Shown here: one piece after another, positions 33,326 through 42,474 of the stretch
Layout: every line of letters starts with the position of its first letter
Numbering within the stretch: position 1 is the stretch's first letter
Assembly (NCBI RefSeq): GCF_003316845.1
Contig: NZ_QMIK01000001.1
Coordinates: 62,001-126,000, forward strand
From: Cognataquiflexum aquatile
GTDB lineage: Bacteria; Bacteroidota; Bacteroidia; Cytophagales; Cyclobacteriaceae
Direction of reading: 5' to 3'
Length of the DNA: 64,000 bases
Notes under the pieces: generated by a model
Databases searched by the model: none
What the model was told of the DNA's origin: nothing
What the model saw: the letters and a program-made list of their open reading frames with translations, nothing else
Made by a program: the position numbers and the translations under genes

Positions 33326-34297
33326 ATGAAAATCACAGAATTTTTAAAACATAATTTTAGACATTTCAATGCTGCTGCCCTGATAGATGCGGCTGAGGGC
33401 TATAAGACCCATCTGGACAACAACGGAAAGATGATGGTTACCTTGGCAGGGGCAATGTCTACAGCTGAAATGGGTATTTCGCTTGCCGAAATGATCCGTC
33501 AAAATAAAATTCAAATCATATCCTGTACCGGCGCCAACTTGGAGGAAGATGTCTTCAATTTGGTTGCACATGATTATTATGAGAGAATCCCAAATTACAG
33601 GGAATTGTCTCCTGCTCAAGAACAGGATTTGCTTAGCAGACACATGAACAGGGTAACGGATACTTGCATCCCTGAAATGGAAGCCATGAGAAGGATCGAA
33701 AATGTGATTTTGGAAGAATGGGTGAAAGCAGATCAGGCAGGAGAATGTTATTTTCCACATGAGTTTTTCTACAAAATCCTTTTATCTGGCAAGTTGGATG
33801 CAAGCTTTCAGATTGATCCAAAAAATTCTTGGCTGTTGGAAGCTGCCAAAAAGAACCTGCCAATCATCGTACCTGGTTGGGAAGATTCAACTTTGGGCAA
33901 CATGTTTGCCGGTCACGTAATTTCCGGAGATGTAAAGAATGTCCATACTGTAAGGACCGGGATTGAGTACATGATGTTTCTTGCTGAATGGTATACCCAA
34001 AATGCAAAAGAAGAAAGTACTGTCGGATTTTTTCAAATTGGCGGGGGAATTGCTGGTGATTTTCCGATTTGTGTTGTTCCGATGCTTCATCAGGATCTTC
34101 AGCGAGACAATGTGCCGCTTTGGGGTTATTTCTGTCAGATTTCAGATTCTACGACTTCTTATGGATCCTATTCCGGCGCAGTGCCAAATGAAAAAATTAC
34201 CTGGGGAAAACTTGGACTTGACACACCAAAATATATTATAGAATCAGACGCAACGATTGTTGCACCTCTGATTTTTGCAATTGTCTTAGACCAATAA
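33326..34297 (+). CDS. Deoxyhypusine synthase family protein
   Basis: The 323-residue protein belongs to the deoxyhypusine synthase superfamily: MVTLAGAMSTAEMGISLAEMIRQ (about residues 37-59), IISCTGANLEEDVFNL and later STVGFFQIGGGIAGDFPIC, with the family's active-site Lys near KITWGKLG. The fold binds NAD and transfers an aminobutyl group from spermidine or a related polyamine. Bacteria have no eIF5A to modify, so the acceptor is probably a small amine and the product a polyamine such as homospermidine; this is inference from family knowledge. The HDAC-like gene three genes upstream could act on acetylated polyamines. It is followed by the OmpA/PD40 gene with only one base between. Confidence 0.85.
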   Translation: MKITEFLKHNFRHFNAAALIDAAEGYKTHLDNNGKMMVTLAGAMSTAEMGISLAEMIRQNKIQIISCTGANLEEDVFNLVAHDYYERIPNYRELSPAQEQDLLSRHMNRVTDTCIPEMEAMRRIENVILEEWVKADQAGECYFPHEFFYKILLSGKLDASFQIDPKNSWLLEAAKKNLPIIVPGWEDSTLGNMFAGHVISGDVKNVHTVRTGIEYMMFLAEWYTQNAKEESTVGFFQIGGGIAGDFPICVVPMLHQDLQRDNVPLWGYFCQISDSTTSYGSYSGAVPNEKITWGKLGLDTPKYIIESDATIVAPLIFAIVLDQ

Positions 34298-34298
34298 A

Positions 34299-36014
34299 AT
34301 GAAATTAACCAGTATCCGTATTTCGATAAAAGCAAGTGGGCTATCCCTACTTGCTTTTTTCCTTTATTCTGGGTTGTTCGGCCAAGAAATAACCCCGATA
34401 AAACCATTGAACTCACCTTACGATGAGCAAAATCCTGTTTTCTCCATAAGTGGTGAACTGTTTTTTACCATTGGCTTTCATCCCGAAAATACCGGCGGTC
34501 CAACTGACTTCGGTGATATTTGGGTTGGCAAAATGGATGGGAACGGGGTTTGGCAAAAACCCCAAAGAATATCGGACCTGTCTACACAAGGCAATGATGT
34601 TTTCGTCGGATTCTTGGATCCTTTGACAGCTTTGGTTTACCAAAGTGGTCAAAATGGAAAGAAACAGGGGATTCACCAATACGCACGATTTGGTAACTCC
34701 TGGAATTACATCCGTCCCCTGGAAATGGGGAATTTTAAAAACAATGGTTCACATTTCAGTGGCAGACTTTCTTCGGATGGCAATATCATTGTAATGTCTA
34801 TGGCTTCTTTTGGGAGTTTTGGAAATGAAGATATCTATGTCAGTTTCAAACAATCGGAAGCCGTCTGGACCTCACCTTTCAATTTGGGGCCACAGATCAA
34901 TACATATGCCCAAGAATTTACCCCTTATCTTTCTGAGGATCTTCAAACCCTTTATTTTTCATCCAATTCTAAAGAAACAAGGAGGGGAAAGGATATTTAT
35001 TATTCCCAAAGAACCGGTAAAAGTTGGGATAGCTGGACGGTTCCTTTGCCGATTCAACACACAAATACCCAAGGCTCTGAAATGGGTTATGCAAAAGCTA
35101 CGGGAAAAGATGGTATTGCGATTTTTACAAGTACACAAAACAGTGAGGGTTTTGGAGACTTTTTTATAGTAAAATTCCAGACAATTGAACCTCTAGCCGC
35201 TGAGGAAGTCACGATCCCCGAACTGCCAAAAGCAACTACACAAGAGGATGTTGCTCCAAAAACCGAAGCTTTGGTGGTTTTGGAAAAATCTGATTCTGTG
35301 AAAATAAAAACTGAGTCAGTTAAACCGGTTATACCAACCATGGTGGTTGAAACGGTTTCAAGAATTACTGAAACAATTCCTGAAATAATTCCTGTCAATC
35401 CTTCAATCCCCAAAACATCACAAAGAAGGGAGGAAGTAAAAATACTGGACGCACAAACCAAAAATCCTATTGAACACAAAATTGAGATAGGTAATAAAAG
35501 GGGTATAAAAAGAGTTGTTCCTAGTCAGGAACAGCTTTGGAATGAATTGGAAGATCCTCAATGGGTCAATTTTACTGTCAGCTCTAAAGGATACATTCCC
35601 AAACTTTTAGACAGAAACAGCTGGATCGAATTGGAAGGAAAAGAAATCTTGATGAAAGCTGCCGTTGCAGGAACGGCCATAATTTTGGAAAATATCCAGT
35701 TTAACCGAGGGACATCTGATTTTGCAGATTCCAGATCTATACAGGTCCTTGATGATTTTGTATTGTTTCTCAAAGAAAATCCTGAAATCAAAATAAGATT
35801 GGAAGGACATACAGATAACTCAGGAGATCCTTCACTGAACAAAGACTTGTCAATGAAAAGGGCTTCAAAAATCAGGGCCTATCTCACGATCAATGGAATT
35901 GAATTTGAAAGAATCAGAACATCCGGATGGGGTGGAACTCGACCAATTGCAGATAACAATACTGAGGAAGGAAGAACCATCAACAGAAGGGTTGAAATGC
36001 TGATTGAAAATTGA
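34299..36014 (+). CDS. OmpA-family protein with PD40-type repeats
   Basis: The 571-residue protein has a signal peptide (ends near LFGQE), then PD40/WD40-like beta-propeller repeats at about residues 30-290, such as SGELFFTIGFHPEN, DGNIIVMSMASFGSFGNEDIYV and YLSEDLQTLYFSSNSKETRRGKD. A Thr/Val/Pro-rich linker follows to about residue 360. The C-terminus has a full OmpA domain: IRLEGHTDNSGD, SMKRASKIRAYL and NRRVEMLIEN, the peptidoglycan-binding site. Such proteins anchor the outer membrane to peptidoglycan and often couple to gliding or secretion complexes in Bacteroidota. A terminator follows. Confidence 0.88.
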   Translation: MKLTSIRISIKASGLSLLAFFLYSGLFGQEITPIKPLNSPYDEQNPVFSISGELFFTIGFHPENTGGPTDFGDIWVGKMDGNGVWQKPQRISDLSTQGNDVFVGFLDPLTALVYQSGQNGKKQGIHQYARFGNSWNYIRPLEMGNFKNNGSHFSGRLSSDGNIIVMSMASFGSFGNEDIYVSFKQSEAVWTSPFNLGPQINTYAQEFTPYLSEDLQTLYFSSNSKETRRGKDIYYSQRTGKSWDSWTVPLPIQHTNTQGSEMGYAKATGKDGIAIFTSTQNSEGFGDFFIVKFQTIEPLAAEEVTIPELPKATTQEDVAPKTEALVVLEKSDSVKIKTESVKPVIPTMVVETVSRITETIPEIIPVNPSIPKTSQRREEVKILDAQTKNPIEHKIEIGNKRGIKRVVPSQEQLWNELEDPQWVNFTVSSKGYIPKLLDRNSWIELEGKEILMKAAVAGTAIILENIQFNRGTSDFADSRSIQVLDDFVLFLKENPEIKIRLEGHTDNSGDPSLNKDLSMKRASKIRAYLTINGIEFERIRTSGWGGTRPIADNNTEEGRTINRRVEMLIEN

Positions 36015-36031
36015 TCTTCCTAGTTTAGATT

Positions 36032-36078
36032 AATGGTTATATATTATTGAAAATCAATAGTATATAACCATTTTTTTT
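36032..36078 (+). terminator. Terminator after the OmpA/PD40 gene
   Basis: AATGGTTATATA pairs with TATATAACCATT across a 17-nt loop, and eight T residues follow. Confidence 0.75.
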
Positions 36079-36269
36079 ATTTTATTTTTAACTTATTGAC
36101 AGAGAGCTATTTCTAATTCGCTCATGTCGTTTTTTATATTTCTGATCCAATCACCCGACCAAATCAGCCATCATTTTTTGTTGAAGGCTAAACAAAAAAT
36201 AATAATTCAAGTATGGAATAGTAAATATTTGCTAAAGGCATTTATATTAGTACATACCCAAATTAACCG

Positions 36270-37304
36270 ATGATAGAAAAGAAGAAATTAACTTTGAAAG
36301 ATATTGCAAAAGAACTTGGGATATCGGTTTCTACAGCTTCACGCGCTTTAAAAGAACACCCTGATATTGCCAAAGATACGATTCGTTCAGTTAAGGAATA
36401 TGCGGAAGCCCATCATTATGTTCCTAATTTTTTGGCAGTCAATTTCAGAAAAAGCAGGACTTTCAATATTGGCCTTATTGTGCCTGAGTTGGTACACCAT
36501 TTTTTTTCTACCGTAATCAGCGGTGCCATTGATGAGGCTAAAAAGCATGGCTATAATGTATTGGTTAGTCAATCAAATGACTTACTTAAAGACGAAAAAT
36601 TTGCCTGCCGCACCATGTTGGCATCAAGTGTAGATGGATTGTTAATTTCAATTTCCAATGAAACTTTGGAAGGAGATCATTTATTGGATTTTATTTCCGA
36701 AGGTAAACCTGTCATCCAATTTGATAAAATCACAGACCATCTCGACACTCCCAAGGTGACGGTAGACGATTTTGAAGGTGCGTATCAGGCTGTAAGCCAT
36801 TTGATAAACCAAGGATACCGCAAAATCGCACACCTTAGAGGTAGAGAAAATGTCAAAAATGCCAATGAGCGGTTTGAAGGCTATAAAAAGGCTATTTCAG
36901 ATCAAAATTTGGAGTATTCTGATGCTTGGGTGAAATCCTGTACTTCTATAACTGAACAGGAAGGCTTTGATTTTACCAAAGAACTGATGGAAGGAAGCAA
37001 TCCGCCGGATGCATTTTTTTGCATTACAGACCTTGTGGCATTGGGTGTAATCAAGTACTTGAATGAAGCAGGATATCAAATTCCCCAGCAGGTTGGCGTG
37101 ATTGGATTCAGCAATTGGAAACTCGCAGAAGTGGTAAGTCCAGGATTAAGTTCGGTGGACCAACACGGATATGAAATGGGGATTAAATCCATGAAACTTC
37201 TTCTCGAATTGATACAAAACCATGATTTGGAAAACCACGAAACATTTGAAATCAAAACGAAATTAATTGTAAGGGAGTCTTCTTTAAAAAACAGAAAAAC
37301 ATAA
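36270..37304 (+). CDS. LacI family transcriptional regulator
   Basis: The 344-residue protein has an N-terminal LacI helix-turn-helix (LTLKDIAKELGISVSTASRALKEHPDI, residues about 7-33), the hinge and a periplasmic-binding-protein-like effector domain starting FNIGLIVPELVHHFFSTVISGAIDEAK. Effector is probably a sugar. The gene stands alone between two terminator or promoter regions, so its targets are not obvious; nearby glgB and the small genes downstream are candidates. The paralogue at 47133 regulates a different locus. Confidence 0.93.
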   Translation: MIEKKKLTLKDIAKELGISVSTASRALKEHPDIAKDTIRSVKEYAEAHHYVPNFLAVNFRKSRTFNIGLIVPELVHHFFSTVISGAIDEAKKHGYNVLVSQSNDLLKDEKFACRTMLASSVDGLLISISNETLEGDHLLDFISEGKPVIQFDKITDHLDTPKVTVDDFEGAYQAVSHLINQGYRKIAHLRGRENVKNANERFEGYKKAISDQNLEYSDAWVKSCTSITEQEGFDFTKELMEGSNPPDAFFCITDLVALGVIKYLNEAGYQIPQQVGVIGFSNWKLAEVVSPGLSSVDQHGYEMGIKSMKLLLELIQNHDLENHETFEIKTKLIVRESSLKNRKT

Positions 37305-37339
37305 CATTATCTTAACATTAATGTAAAGAATTTTTAATG

Positions 37340-37374
37340 TTGTAAGGCAAAAAATGAATTGAATGCTATATTTG
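37340..37374 (+). promoter_or_regulatory. Candidate promoter of the small membrane protein gene
   Basis: TTG at 37340-37342 and TATATTTG at 37367-37374 (perfect -7) are separated by 24 nt, slightly longer than the usual 17-23. The start codon of the next gene follows within 11-20 nt. Confidence 0.45.
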
Positions 37375-37384
37375 TGTATTCAAA

Positions 37385-37609
37385 ATGCGATTTATGGAAA
37401 CCTTCTTTTCTTTTGCCCTCTTGACCGTTACCTACACATTGTTTTTTTTATCCATTTATCCGGAAAAGTACCTGAAAAAAATCAGCCATATCTACAGCCA
37501 TAGGAATTTTCCAGAATACACCAAATTCTCACTTTCCGCACCGATATTTCTTTCATTTCTATTGGGATATTCATTGGCAGCAACCATGGTATTTCTTTTT
37601 ATCCAATAG
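37385..37609 (+). CDS. Small membrane protein
   Basis: This 74-residue protein (or 71 from the ATG at 37394) has two hydrophobic helices, FFSFALLTVTYTLFFLSIYP and FSLSAPIFLSFLLGYSLAATM, around a positive, aromatic loop (YSHRNFPEYTK). No family is recognised. It has its own predicted promoter and no same-strand partner except the short THX gene after it. Confidence 0.55.
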   Translation: MRFMETFFSFALLTVTYTLFFLSIYPEKYLKKISHIYSHRNFPEYTKFSLSAPIFLSFLLGYSLAATMVFLFIQ

Positions 37610-37638
37610 GAAAAAAGTATAAAACCATCAAAATTACA

Positions 37639-37670
37639 TTTGAGTTATTCAATCAGTATTTTTAAATTTG
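37639..37670 (+). promoter_or_regulatory. Promoter of the ribosomal protein THX gene
   Basis: TTTG at 37639-37642 and TAAATTTG at 37663-37670 are separated by 20 nt, matching both Bacteroidota elements. It lies 29 nt before the THX start. Confidence 0.65.
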
Positions 37671-37699
37671 ATTATTTCCAACTTTAAAAACTGACAGTC

Positions 37700-37825
37700 A
37701 TGGGTAAAGGAGACATCAAATCCCGGAAAGGAAAAATCTGGAAAGGATCATTTGGGGCCAGCAGACCAAAATCCAAAAGGAACCAAGCTTCGAGGAAAAT
37801 CAAACTCGGCTTTTCAAAAAAGTGA
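37700..37825 (+). CDS. 30S ribosomal protein THX
   Basis: The frame ATG...TGA encodes 41 residues that begin MGKGDIKSRKGKIWKGSFG and continue with SRPKSKRNQASRKIK. This is the sequence pattern of the small basic THX/S31e-type 30S protein, which sits at the head of the 30S subunit. It was below a usual gene length cut. It has a good promoter and its own terminator, which supports that it is expressed alone. The rest is Lys/Arg-rich, as expected for an rRNA-binding peptide. Confidence 0.9.
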   Translation: MGKGDIKSRKGKIWKGSFGASRPKSKRNQASRKIKLGFSKK

Positions 37826-37837
37826 TTTTCCGGAATC

Positions 37838-37867
37838 AAAGCATTGCGACAAAGGCAATGCTTTTTA
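37838..37867 (+). terminator. Terminator after THX
   Basis: AAAGCATTGC pairs with GCAATGCTTT across a seven-base loop, followed by T residues. Confidence 0.8.
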
Positions 37868-37890
37868 TTTTTAAATAGACTCAGAGTTGG

Positions 37891-37918
37891 TTTGCCGCTT
37901 GAATATTATTTAAATTAG
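37891..37918 (+). promoter_or_regulatory. Candidate promoter of glgB
   Basis: TTTG at 37891-37894 and TAAATTAG at 37911-37918 (seven of eight -7 positions) are 16 nt apart. It is 20 nt before the GTG start of glgB. Confidence 0.35.
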
Positions 37919-37938
37919 ATTTTACTAATAGGTTTTTC

Positions 37939-39948
37939 GTGAACAATCCTAAAGTTTTACAAATATTAAAGGACTCTCCATGGCTAGAAGCACATGCGAA
38001 AGATATCCAGGAACGGTATGAAAGATACCTTGCCACAATCAAGTTTATAAACCATGATTATGGAAACCTTTTGGAGTTTGCCCGGGCCCATGAGTACTAT
38101 GGTATTCATTTTGACAGTTTTAGAAGAGGTTGGGTTTATCGGGAATGGGCACCAAAAGCATTTAACTTATTTTTGATGGGTGATTTCAATCATTGGAACA
38201 GGTATAGCCATCCGATGAAAAAAGACCACCGAGGCCATTGGGAGATATTTTTGCCCTATGAAGAATATAAAAATTCGTTTGTTCATCAAAGTAGCGTCAA
38301 GGTACACATTGAAGGTGAAAATGGAGCCTTGGACAGGATTCCTGCCTATATTCGGAGAGTGATTCAAGATGAAGCCACGCATGATTTTACAGGTCAGCTT
38401 TGGTTTCCGGAGAAGCAATTTTTATGGACTGATCTGGGTTTTGACCCTACGGAGAATCTCAAGCAACCCCTAATCTATGAATGCCATGTTGGGATGGCTC
38501 AAGAAAAACTGGGAGTGGGTACCTATATGGAATTCGCTGAAAACATACTTCCCAGAATCAAAGCTGCTGGATATAATACTATCCAGATGATGGCAATCAT
38601 GGAACATCCCTATTATGGATCATTTGGCTATCACGTTTCCAATTACTTTTGTCCGACCTCAAGGTTTGGAACTCCGGAAGAATTGAAGTTTTTGATCAAC
38701 AAAGCCCATGAAATGGGAATTTCTGTTGTCATGGACCTCGTCCACTCGCATGCTGTCAAAAATGTGTTTGAAGGTTTGAATGAGTTTGATGGTTCGGATC
38801 ACCAATACTTTCATCCCGGTCCAAGGGGATACCATGAAGGATGGGACTCCAAACTGTTTGATTATGGCAAATTGGAAGTGAAACATTTCTTACTCTCCAA
38901 TGTGCGCTATTGGCTTGAGGAATTTCACTTTGATGGCTTTAGATGGGATGGAGCTACCTCCATTATCTACCTTCACCATGGTAACATTTCATTTGACAAT
39001 TTGGAAAAATACTTCGACGCAGGTGTGGATGTGGATGCGGTGATTTACCTGCAGTTGGCCAATCAGTTGATTCATGATTTTTCACAAAATGCCATTTCCA
39101 TTGCGGAGGAAGTGACAGGAATGCCGGGTCTCTGCCGGAAAATCGAGGATGGTGGAATTGGTTTTGACTACCGGTTGGCAATGGGAATTCCGGATTTTTG
39201 GATAAAAACACTGAAACATCAACCTGATGAGCATTGGGATCTTTTCAATATGTGGCATGAACTGACCAACAGACCCGCAACAGAAAAAACCATTGCCTAT
39301 GCAGAATCCCACGACCAGGCATTGGTTGGAGACAAATCCATTGCTTTTTGGCTCATGGACAAAGAAATGTATTCCAGTATGTCAAAGCTCCAGACCAGCC
39401 TAGTAGTAGATAGGGGAGTAGCTTTGCATAAAATGATCAGGATGATCACCATTTCACTTGGCGGGGAAGGTTATCTTAACTTTATCGGCAATGAATTTGG
39501 TCATCCCGAATGGATAGATTTTCCCAGAAAAGGCAATGATTGGAGCTACCAATATGCCCGAAGGCAATGGTCCTTGGTGGACACCGACCACCTCCGGTAC
39601 CATGATTTGTTTGATTGGGATAAAGCCATGATCAAATTGGTCACTGAATATCAGGTCTTGGCCTCACCTCCCGCAAATCAGCTTCATTTGGATCCCGATA
39701 AAAAAATCCTCGTTTTTGAAAGGGCTGGGTTGATTTTTGCGTTTTGCTTCCATGTTTCCGAATCCTATTTTGGCTTTGAATTCAAAGTTCCTGAAAAAGG
39801 AAAGTACAAAATCATCCTGAACTCGGACGACAAAAAATTTGGTGGATTTTCAAGAATTGAAGGGAATCCTGTTTATTCTACAGATAAAAAGCAGCAACTC
39901 CAGATTTACCTTCCCAATCGGACTTGTCTGATTTTCAAAAAACCATAA
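37939..39948 (+). CDS. glgB: 1,4-alpha-glucan branching enzyme, eukaryote-type
   Basis: The gene uses a GTG start (MNNPKVLQILKDSPW, 669 residues). It is a GH13 branching enzyme with a CBM48 module at about residues 60-160 and a catalytic barrel. The nucleophile is Asp337 in GFRWDGAT, the acid/base Glu390 in SIAEEVTGM and the third acid Asp459 in AESHDQALVG. The overall pattern is closer to eukaryotic GBE1-type enzymes (GH13 subfamily 8) than to E. coli GlgB: no long N-terminal beta domain and a YGSFGYHVSNYFCPTSRFG region. It makes alpha-1,6 branches in glycogen, complementing glgP at 5146. A terminator follows. Confidence 0.94.
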   Translation: MNNPKVLQILKDSPWLEAHAKDIQERYERYLATIKFINHDYGNLLEFARAHEYYGIHFDSFRRGWVYREWAPKAFNLFLMGDFNHWNRYSHPMKKDHRGHWEIFLPYEEYKNSFVHQSSVKVHIEGENGALDRIPAYIRRVIQDEATHDFTGQLWFPEKQFLWTDLGFDPTENLKQPLIYECHVGMAQEKLGVGTYMEFAENILPRIKAAGYNTIQMMAIMEHPYYGSFGYHVSNYFCPTSRFGTPEELKFLINKAHEMGISVVMDLVHSHAVKNVFEGLNEFDGSDHQYFHPGPRGYHEGWDSKLFDYGKLEVKHFLLSNVRYWLEEFHFDGFRWDGATSIIYLHHGNISFDNLEKYFDAGVDVDAVIYLQLANQLIHDFSQNAISIAEEVTGMPGLCRKIEDGGIGFDYRLAMGIPDFWIKTLKHQPDEHWDLFNMWHELTNRPATEKTIAYAESHDQALVGDKSIAFWLMDKEMYSSMSKLQTSLVVDRGVALHKMIRMITISLGGEGYLNFIGNEFGHPEWIDFPRKGNDWSYQYARRQWSLVDTDHLRYHDLFDWDKAMIKLVTEYQVLASPPANQLHLDPDKKILVFERAGLIFAFCFHVSESYFGFEFKVPEKGKYKIILNSDDKKFGGFSRIEGNPVYSTDKKQQLQIYLPNRTCLIFKKP

Positions 39949-39974
39949 AGGGGCTCAAGGCCCCCTTATTTTTG
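39948..39974 (+). terminator. Terminator after glgB
   Basis: AAGGGG pairs with CCCCTT across a short loop, followed by ATTTTTG. Confidence 0.7.
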
Positions 39975-40176
39975 TATCCAATGACAGGTATCAACTAAAC
40001 TTCAAGAAAAGCCTTACTCTCCGTATGAGCAGAAAGGTATTCTGGGTCATTGTCATAAGGTTAAAACGAACTATAATCCCTAATGTTGAATTAAATAAAT
40101 TAATAGGTACCATAGGTATTTAAATGGTTCTATATAGAAATGAGCAGGAGTTTGTTCGAATAATTTTTTTTTGGAA

Positions 40177-41052
40177 TCAATCCAAGAACTTGTCCAGCTC
40201 GGAATAAAACCAATCCGGTTCGTCATAAAATACAAAGTGGTATGCGCTTTCGGCTATCAATAGCTTGTATTCAGGAATGGTTTTCAATTGGTCATCCATA
40301 TTTTTTTCAACAGATTCTTTTGTTGAGCCATAAGGTTCATAAGCAGCCCAAGAACCAAAAACCAAGACAGGAACTTTGATTTTATCCATTAATGGCCTGA
40401 TGTCCGTGGTGTACATTTCACCATAAGCTTGCCCTATGACGGCAGGATTGCTTTTTATTCCCATTTCGACCACCTTAGGACGCTTCGCTTCAGTGGCAAT
40501 CATAGATGCGATCATCATTTCCTGATTTGCCTTTGCCGCCTCGGGAGACATTTTTGACATGGCCGTGGTCATTTGGGAAGATACTGCTTTGGCTGTCTCT
40601 GCGGTGATTCCGGGCATTACCAATACAGGAAAATAGGGGACACCGTCCACTGACACGATTCTGCCAAAAACATCCGGTGCCTCAGCTGCAGCCCAAAGCC
40701 CCAAAAATCCACCCATGCTGTGTCCAATAAGGGTTGGTTTATCCAGTTTGTTTTCCCTAACATAAGCAATCAATTCATTTTTGACTTCTTCCAGATAATG
40801 ATTCGCTTCACCTTTTTCTCCATTTCCAAATCCTTTGATTCTGACCAAGTGAAGTTCATTTTTGGTTTTGTATTTTTCTACAAACTCATCCCAAACTTCA
40901 GGTGCACAGGCCATACCGTGGATCAAAATTATAGGCTTTCCTTTTCCAACAACTGTGGTTGAAATCAATTCTTGGTTGGCAGAAACACTTGACATTTGGA
41001 AGATGACCAATATAAAGGCCACTAACATCCATTTGATTTTGTTGGTTTTCAT
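40177..41052 (-). CDS. Exported alpha/beta hydrolase
   Basis: I start at the ATG at 41052 (MKTNKIKWML, 291 residues), which gives a normal signal peptide (LVAFILVIFQMSSVSAN); an ATG at 41076 adds eight residues. The fold is an alpha/beta hydrolase with the HG oxyanion motif IILIHGMACAPEVWDEF, the elbow IGHSMGGFLG (nucleophile Ser) and a His in ESAYHFVFYDEPDWF. The substrate is unknown; export suggests an esterase or peptidase for envelope or external compounds. The gene is alone on its strand. Confidence 0.85.
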   Translation of the reverse strand: MKTNKIKWMLVAFILVIFQMSSVSANQELISTTVVGKGKPIILIHGMACAPEVWDEFVEKYKTKNELHLVRIKGFGNGEKGEANHYLEEVKNELIAYVRENKLDKPTLIGHSMGGFLGLWAAAEAPDVFGRIVSVDGVPYFPVLVMPGITAETAKAVSSQMTTAMSKMSPEAAKANQEMMIASMIATEAKRPKVVEMGIKSNPAVIGQAYGEMYTTDIRPLMDKIKVPVLVFGSWAAYEPYGSTKESVEKNMDDQLKTIPEYKLLIAESAYHFVFYDEPDWFYSELDKFLD

Positions 41053-41417
41053 AGTTTTTTGTTTTTGTTTGTCCAAAATTGGAGGTTGAAAACCAACTGA
41101 GAAAAATCATTTGACGAAGAGAGATTACTTCCTGACCATCTGTTTGAATTGGGTAAATTTTTGAAAAAGACCGTTTTTAAGTTGAAAATAATCCAGGTAT
41201 AGAGATTTATTTTGCTTCATCCTTCATATTATCCCTTTGGTCAAGTAATTCTTATTTTTGGTCAATACCAATATTATAAAAATAGGAGTATGGTTAATTT
41301 AGCCTTGAAACATAAGCAGAGTTTTGATTTGATTGGTCTGAAGCATAACCATGATACGGATGGATCGGATGAAAAGGGCTTCTGTAAGGCAAAGAGTGTT
41401 TCTAATCAAATTTTAAA
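41053..41417. other. Intergenic stretch upstream of the histidine kinase
   Basis: This 365-bp divergent region is AT-rich. I see no gene and no strong promoter; CAAAATTG at 41074-41081 gives a near match (seven of eight) to a minus-strand -7 box 21 nt before the hydrolase start. Confidence 0.35.
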
Positions 41418-42473
41418 ATGGTAAATCTCGGAAATTGGACCTATGGTGTTCTATCAAAAATAGGCCGGTATAAAGTCCATCATATCCTGTTTTGGATGTT
41501 GTATTATGTGTTTTGGCTATTTTCATACAAGAGTATGTATAAGGACTTCAGCCTGCTTATGAAGGTAACCTCGGTGTATCTGTTTTCGCATGCGACTCTT
41601 TATTATACCTCCCAATACTTCCTCAATCCCAAATTACTGAAGAAAGACCGTTCATTTCTATTTCTGATTTCATTTTTGGGTCTTTGTGTATTGCTGTCGT
41701 TATTGATGTATGGTGCGATAGCTTTGATTATGGGAAATTCTCCAGATGACCTTTTTCAAGCTTCTTTTTTCCAAATCATCTCTGTTTTTTTCTTCTCCAA
41801 TTTCTTTGCCGCAGGAATCATGTTGGCGATAAAGGGATATTTTGATACCCGAAAAATGCATAGGAAAAATGAACTGTTAGAGAAAGAAAGACTTGAAAGC
41901 GAATTGCAGTTTCTGAAATCCCAAGTCAATCCCCATTTCCTTTTCAATGCCATCAACAGTGTGTATGTTTTGATCCGGATCAATCCCGAATTGGCATCGG
42001 ATACTTTGATCAAACTTTCCAACTTGCTTCGTACCCAACTTTATGATTTTTCGGCCGAAAAGATTGAAATACAGCAGGAAATCGAGTATCTCAAGAATTA
42101 TATTGAACTGGAAAAAATCCGCAAAGGGGAACGCCTCGAACTGACGTTTGAAGAAGGCGATAATCTTGAAGACTTTTCAATTGCCCCGTTGATTTTGATT
42201 CCGTTTCTTGAAAATTGCTTCAAACATCTGTCCACCCATACCGATCGACCCAATATAGTCAAGGTTAAAATTTGGTTGGAGGATGGTTTTCTTTTGGCTT
42301 ATTTTTACAACACCACCGAACCCAAAGAAAAAAACCAGGCAAGAATTACAGGCGGAATTGGACTTGTAAATATCAAAAGGAGGCTAGAACTGCTCTATCC
42401 AAAATCGCATTGGATTGAAACCAAAGCGGAAAATGAAAGTTACGAAGTCAAGTTAAAAATCAGAATTAAGTAA
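41418..42473 (+). CDS. LytS-type sensor histidine kinase
   Basis: The 351-residue protein has four membrane helices (about residues 20-150), a cytoplasmic His_kinase domain with the phospho-accepting His173 in QVNPHFLFNAINS, and an HATPase_c-like domain (LILIPFLENCFKH and GGIGLVNIKRRLELLY). This is the short LytS/YehU layout that acts with LytTR regulators. It is directly followed by such a regulator with 1 nt between. Input signal unknown. Confidence 0.94.
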   Translation: MVNLGNWTYGVLSKIGRYKVHHILFWMLYYVFWLFSYKSMYKDFSLLMKVTSVYLFSHATLYYTSQYFLNPKLLKKDRSFLFLISFLGLCVLLSLLMYGAIALIMGNSPDDLFQASFFQIISVFFFSNFFAAGIMLAIKGYFDTRKMHRKNELLEKERLESELQFLKSQVNPHFLFNAINSVYVLIRINPELASDTLIKLSNLLRTQLYDFSAEKIEIQQEIEYLKNYIELEKIRKGERLELTFEEGDNLEDFSIAPLILIPFLENCFKHLSTHTDRPNIVKVKIWLEDGFLLAYFYNTTEPKEKNQARITGGIGLVNIKRRLELLYPKSHWIETKAENESYEVKLKIRIK

Positions 42474-42474
42474 T

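Noticed and set aside
41212-41424. A 70-codon frame upstream of the histidine kinase
   Set aside because: It has no helix or domain pattern and ends inside the start of the kinase gene; protein character is weak.
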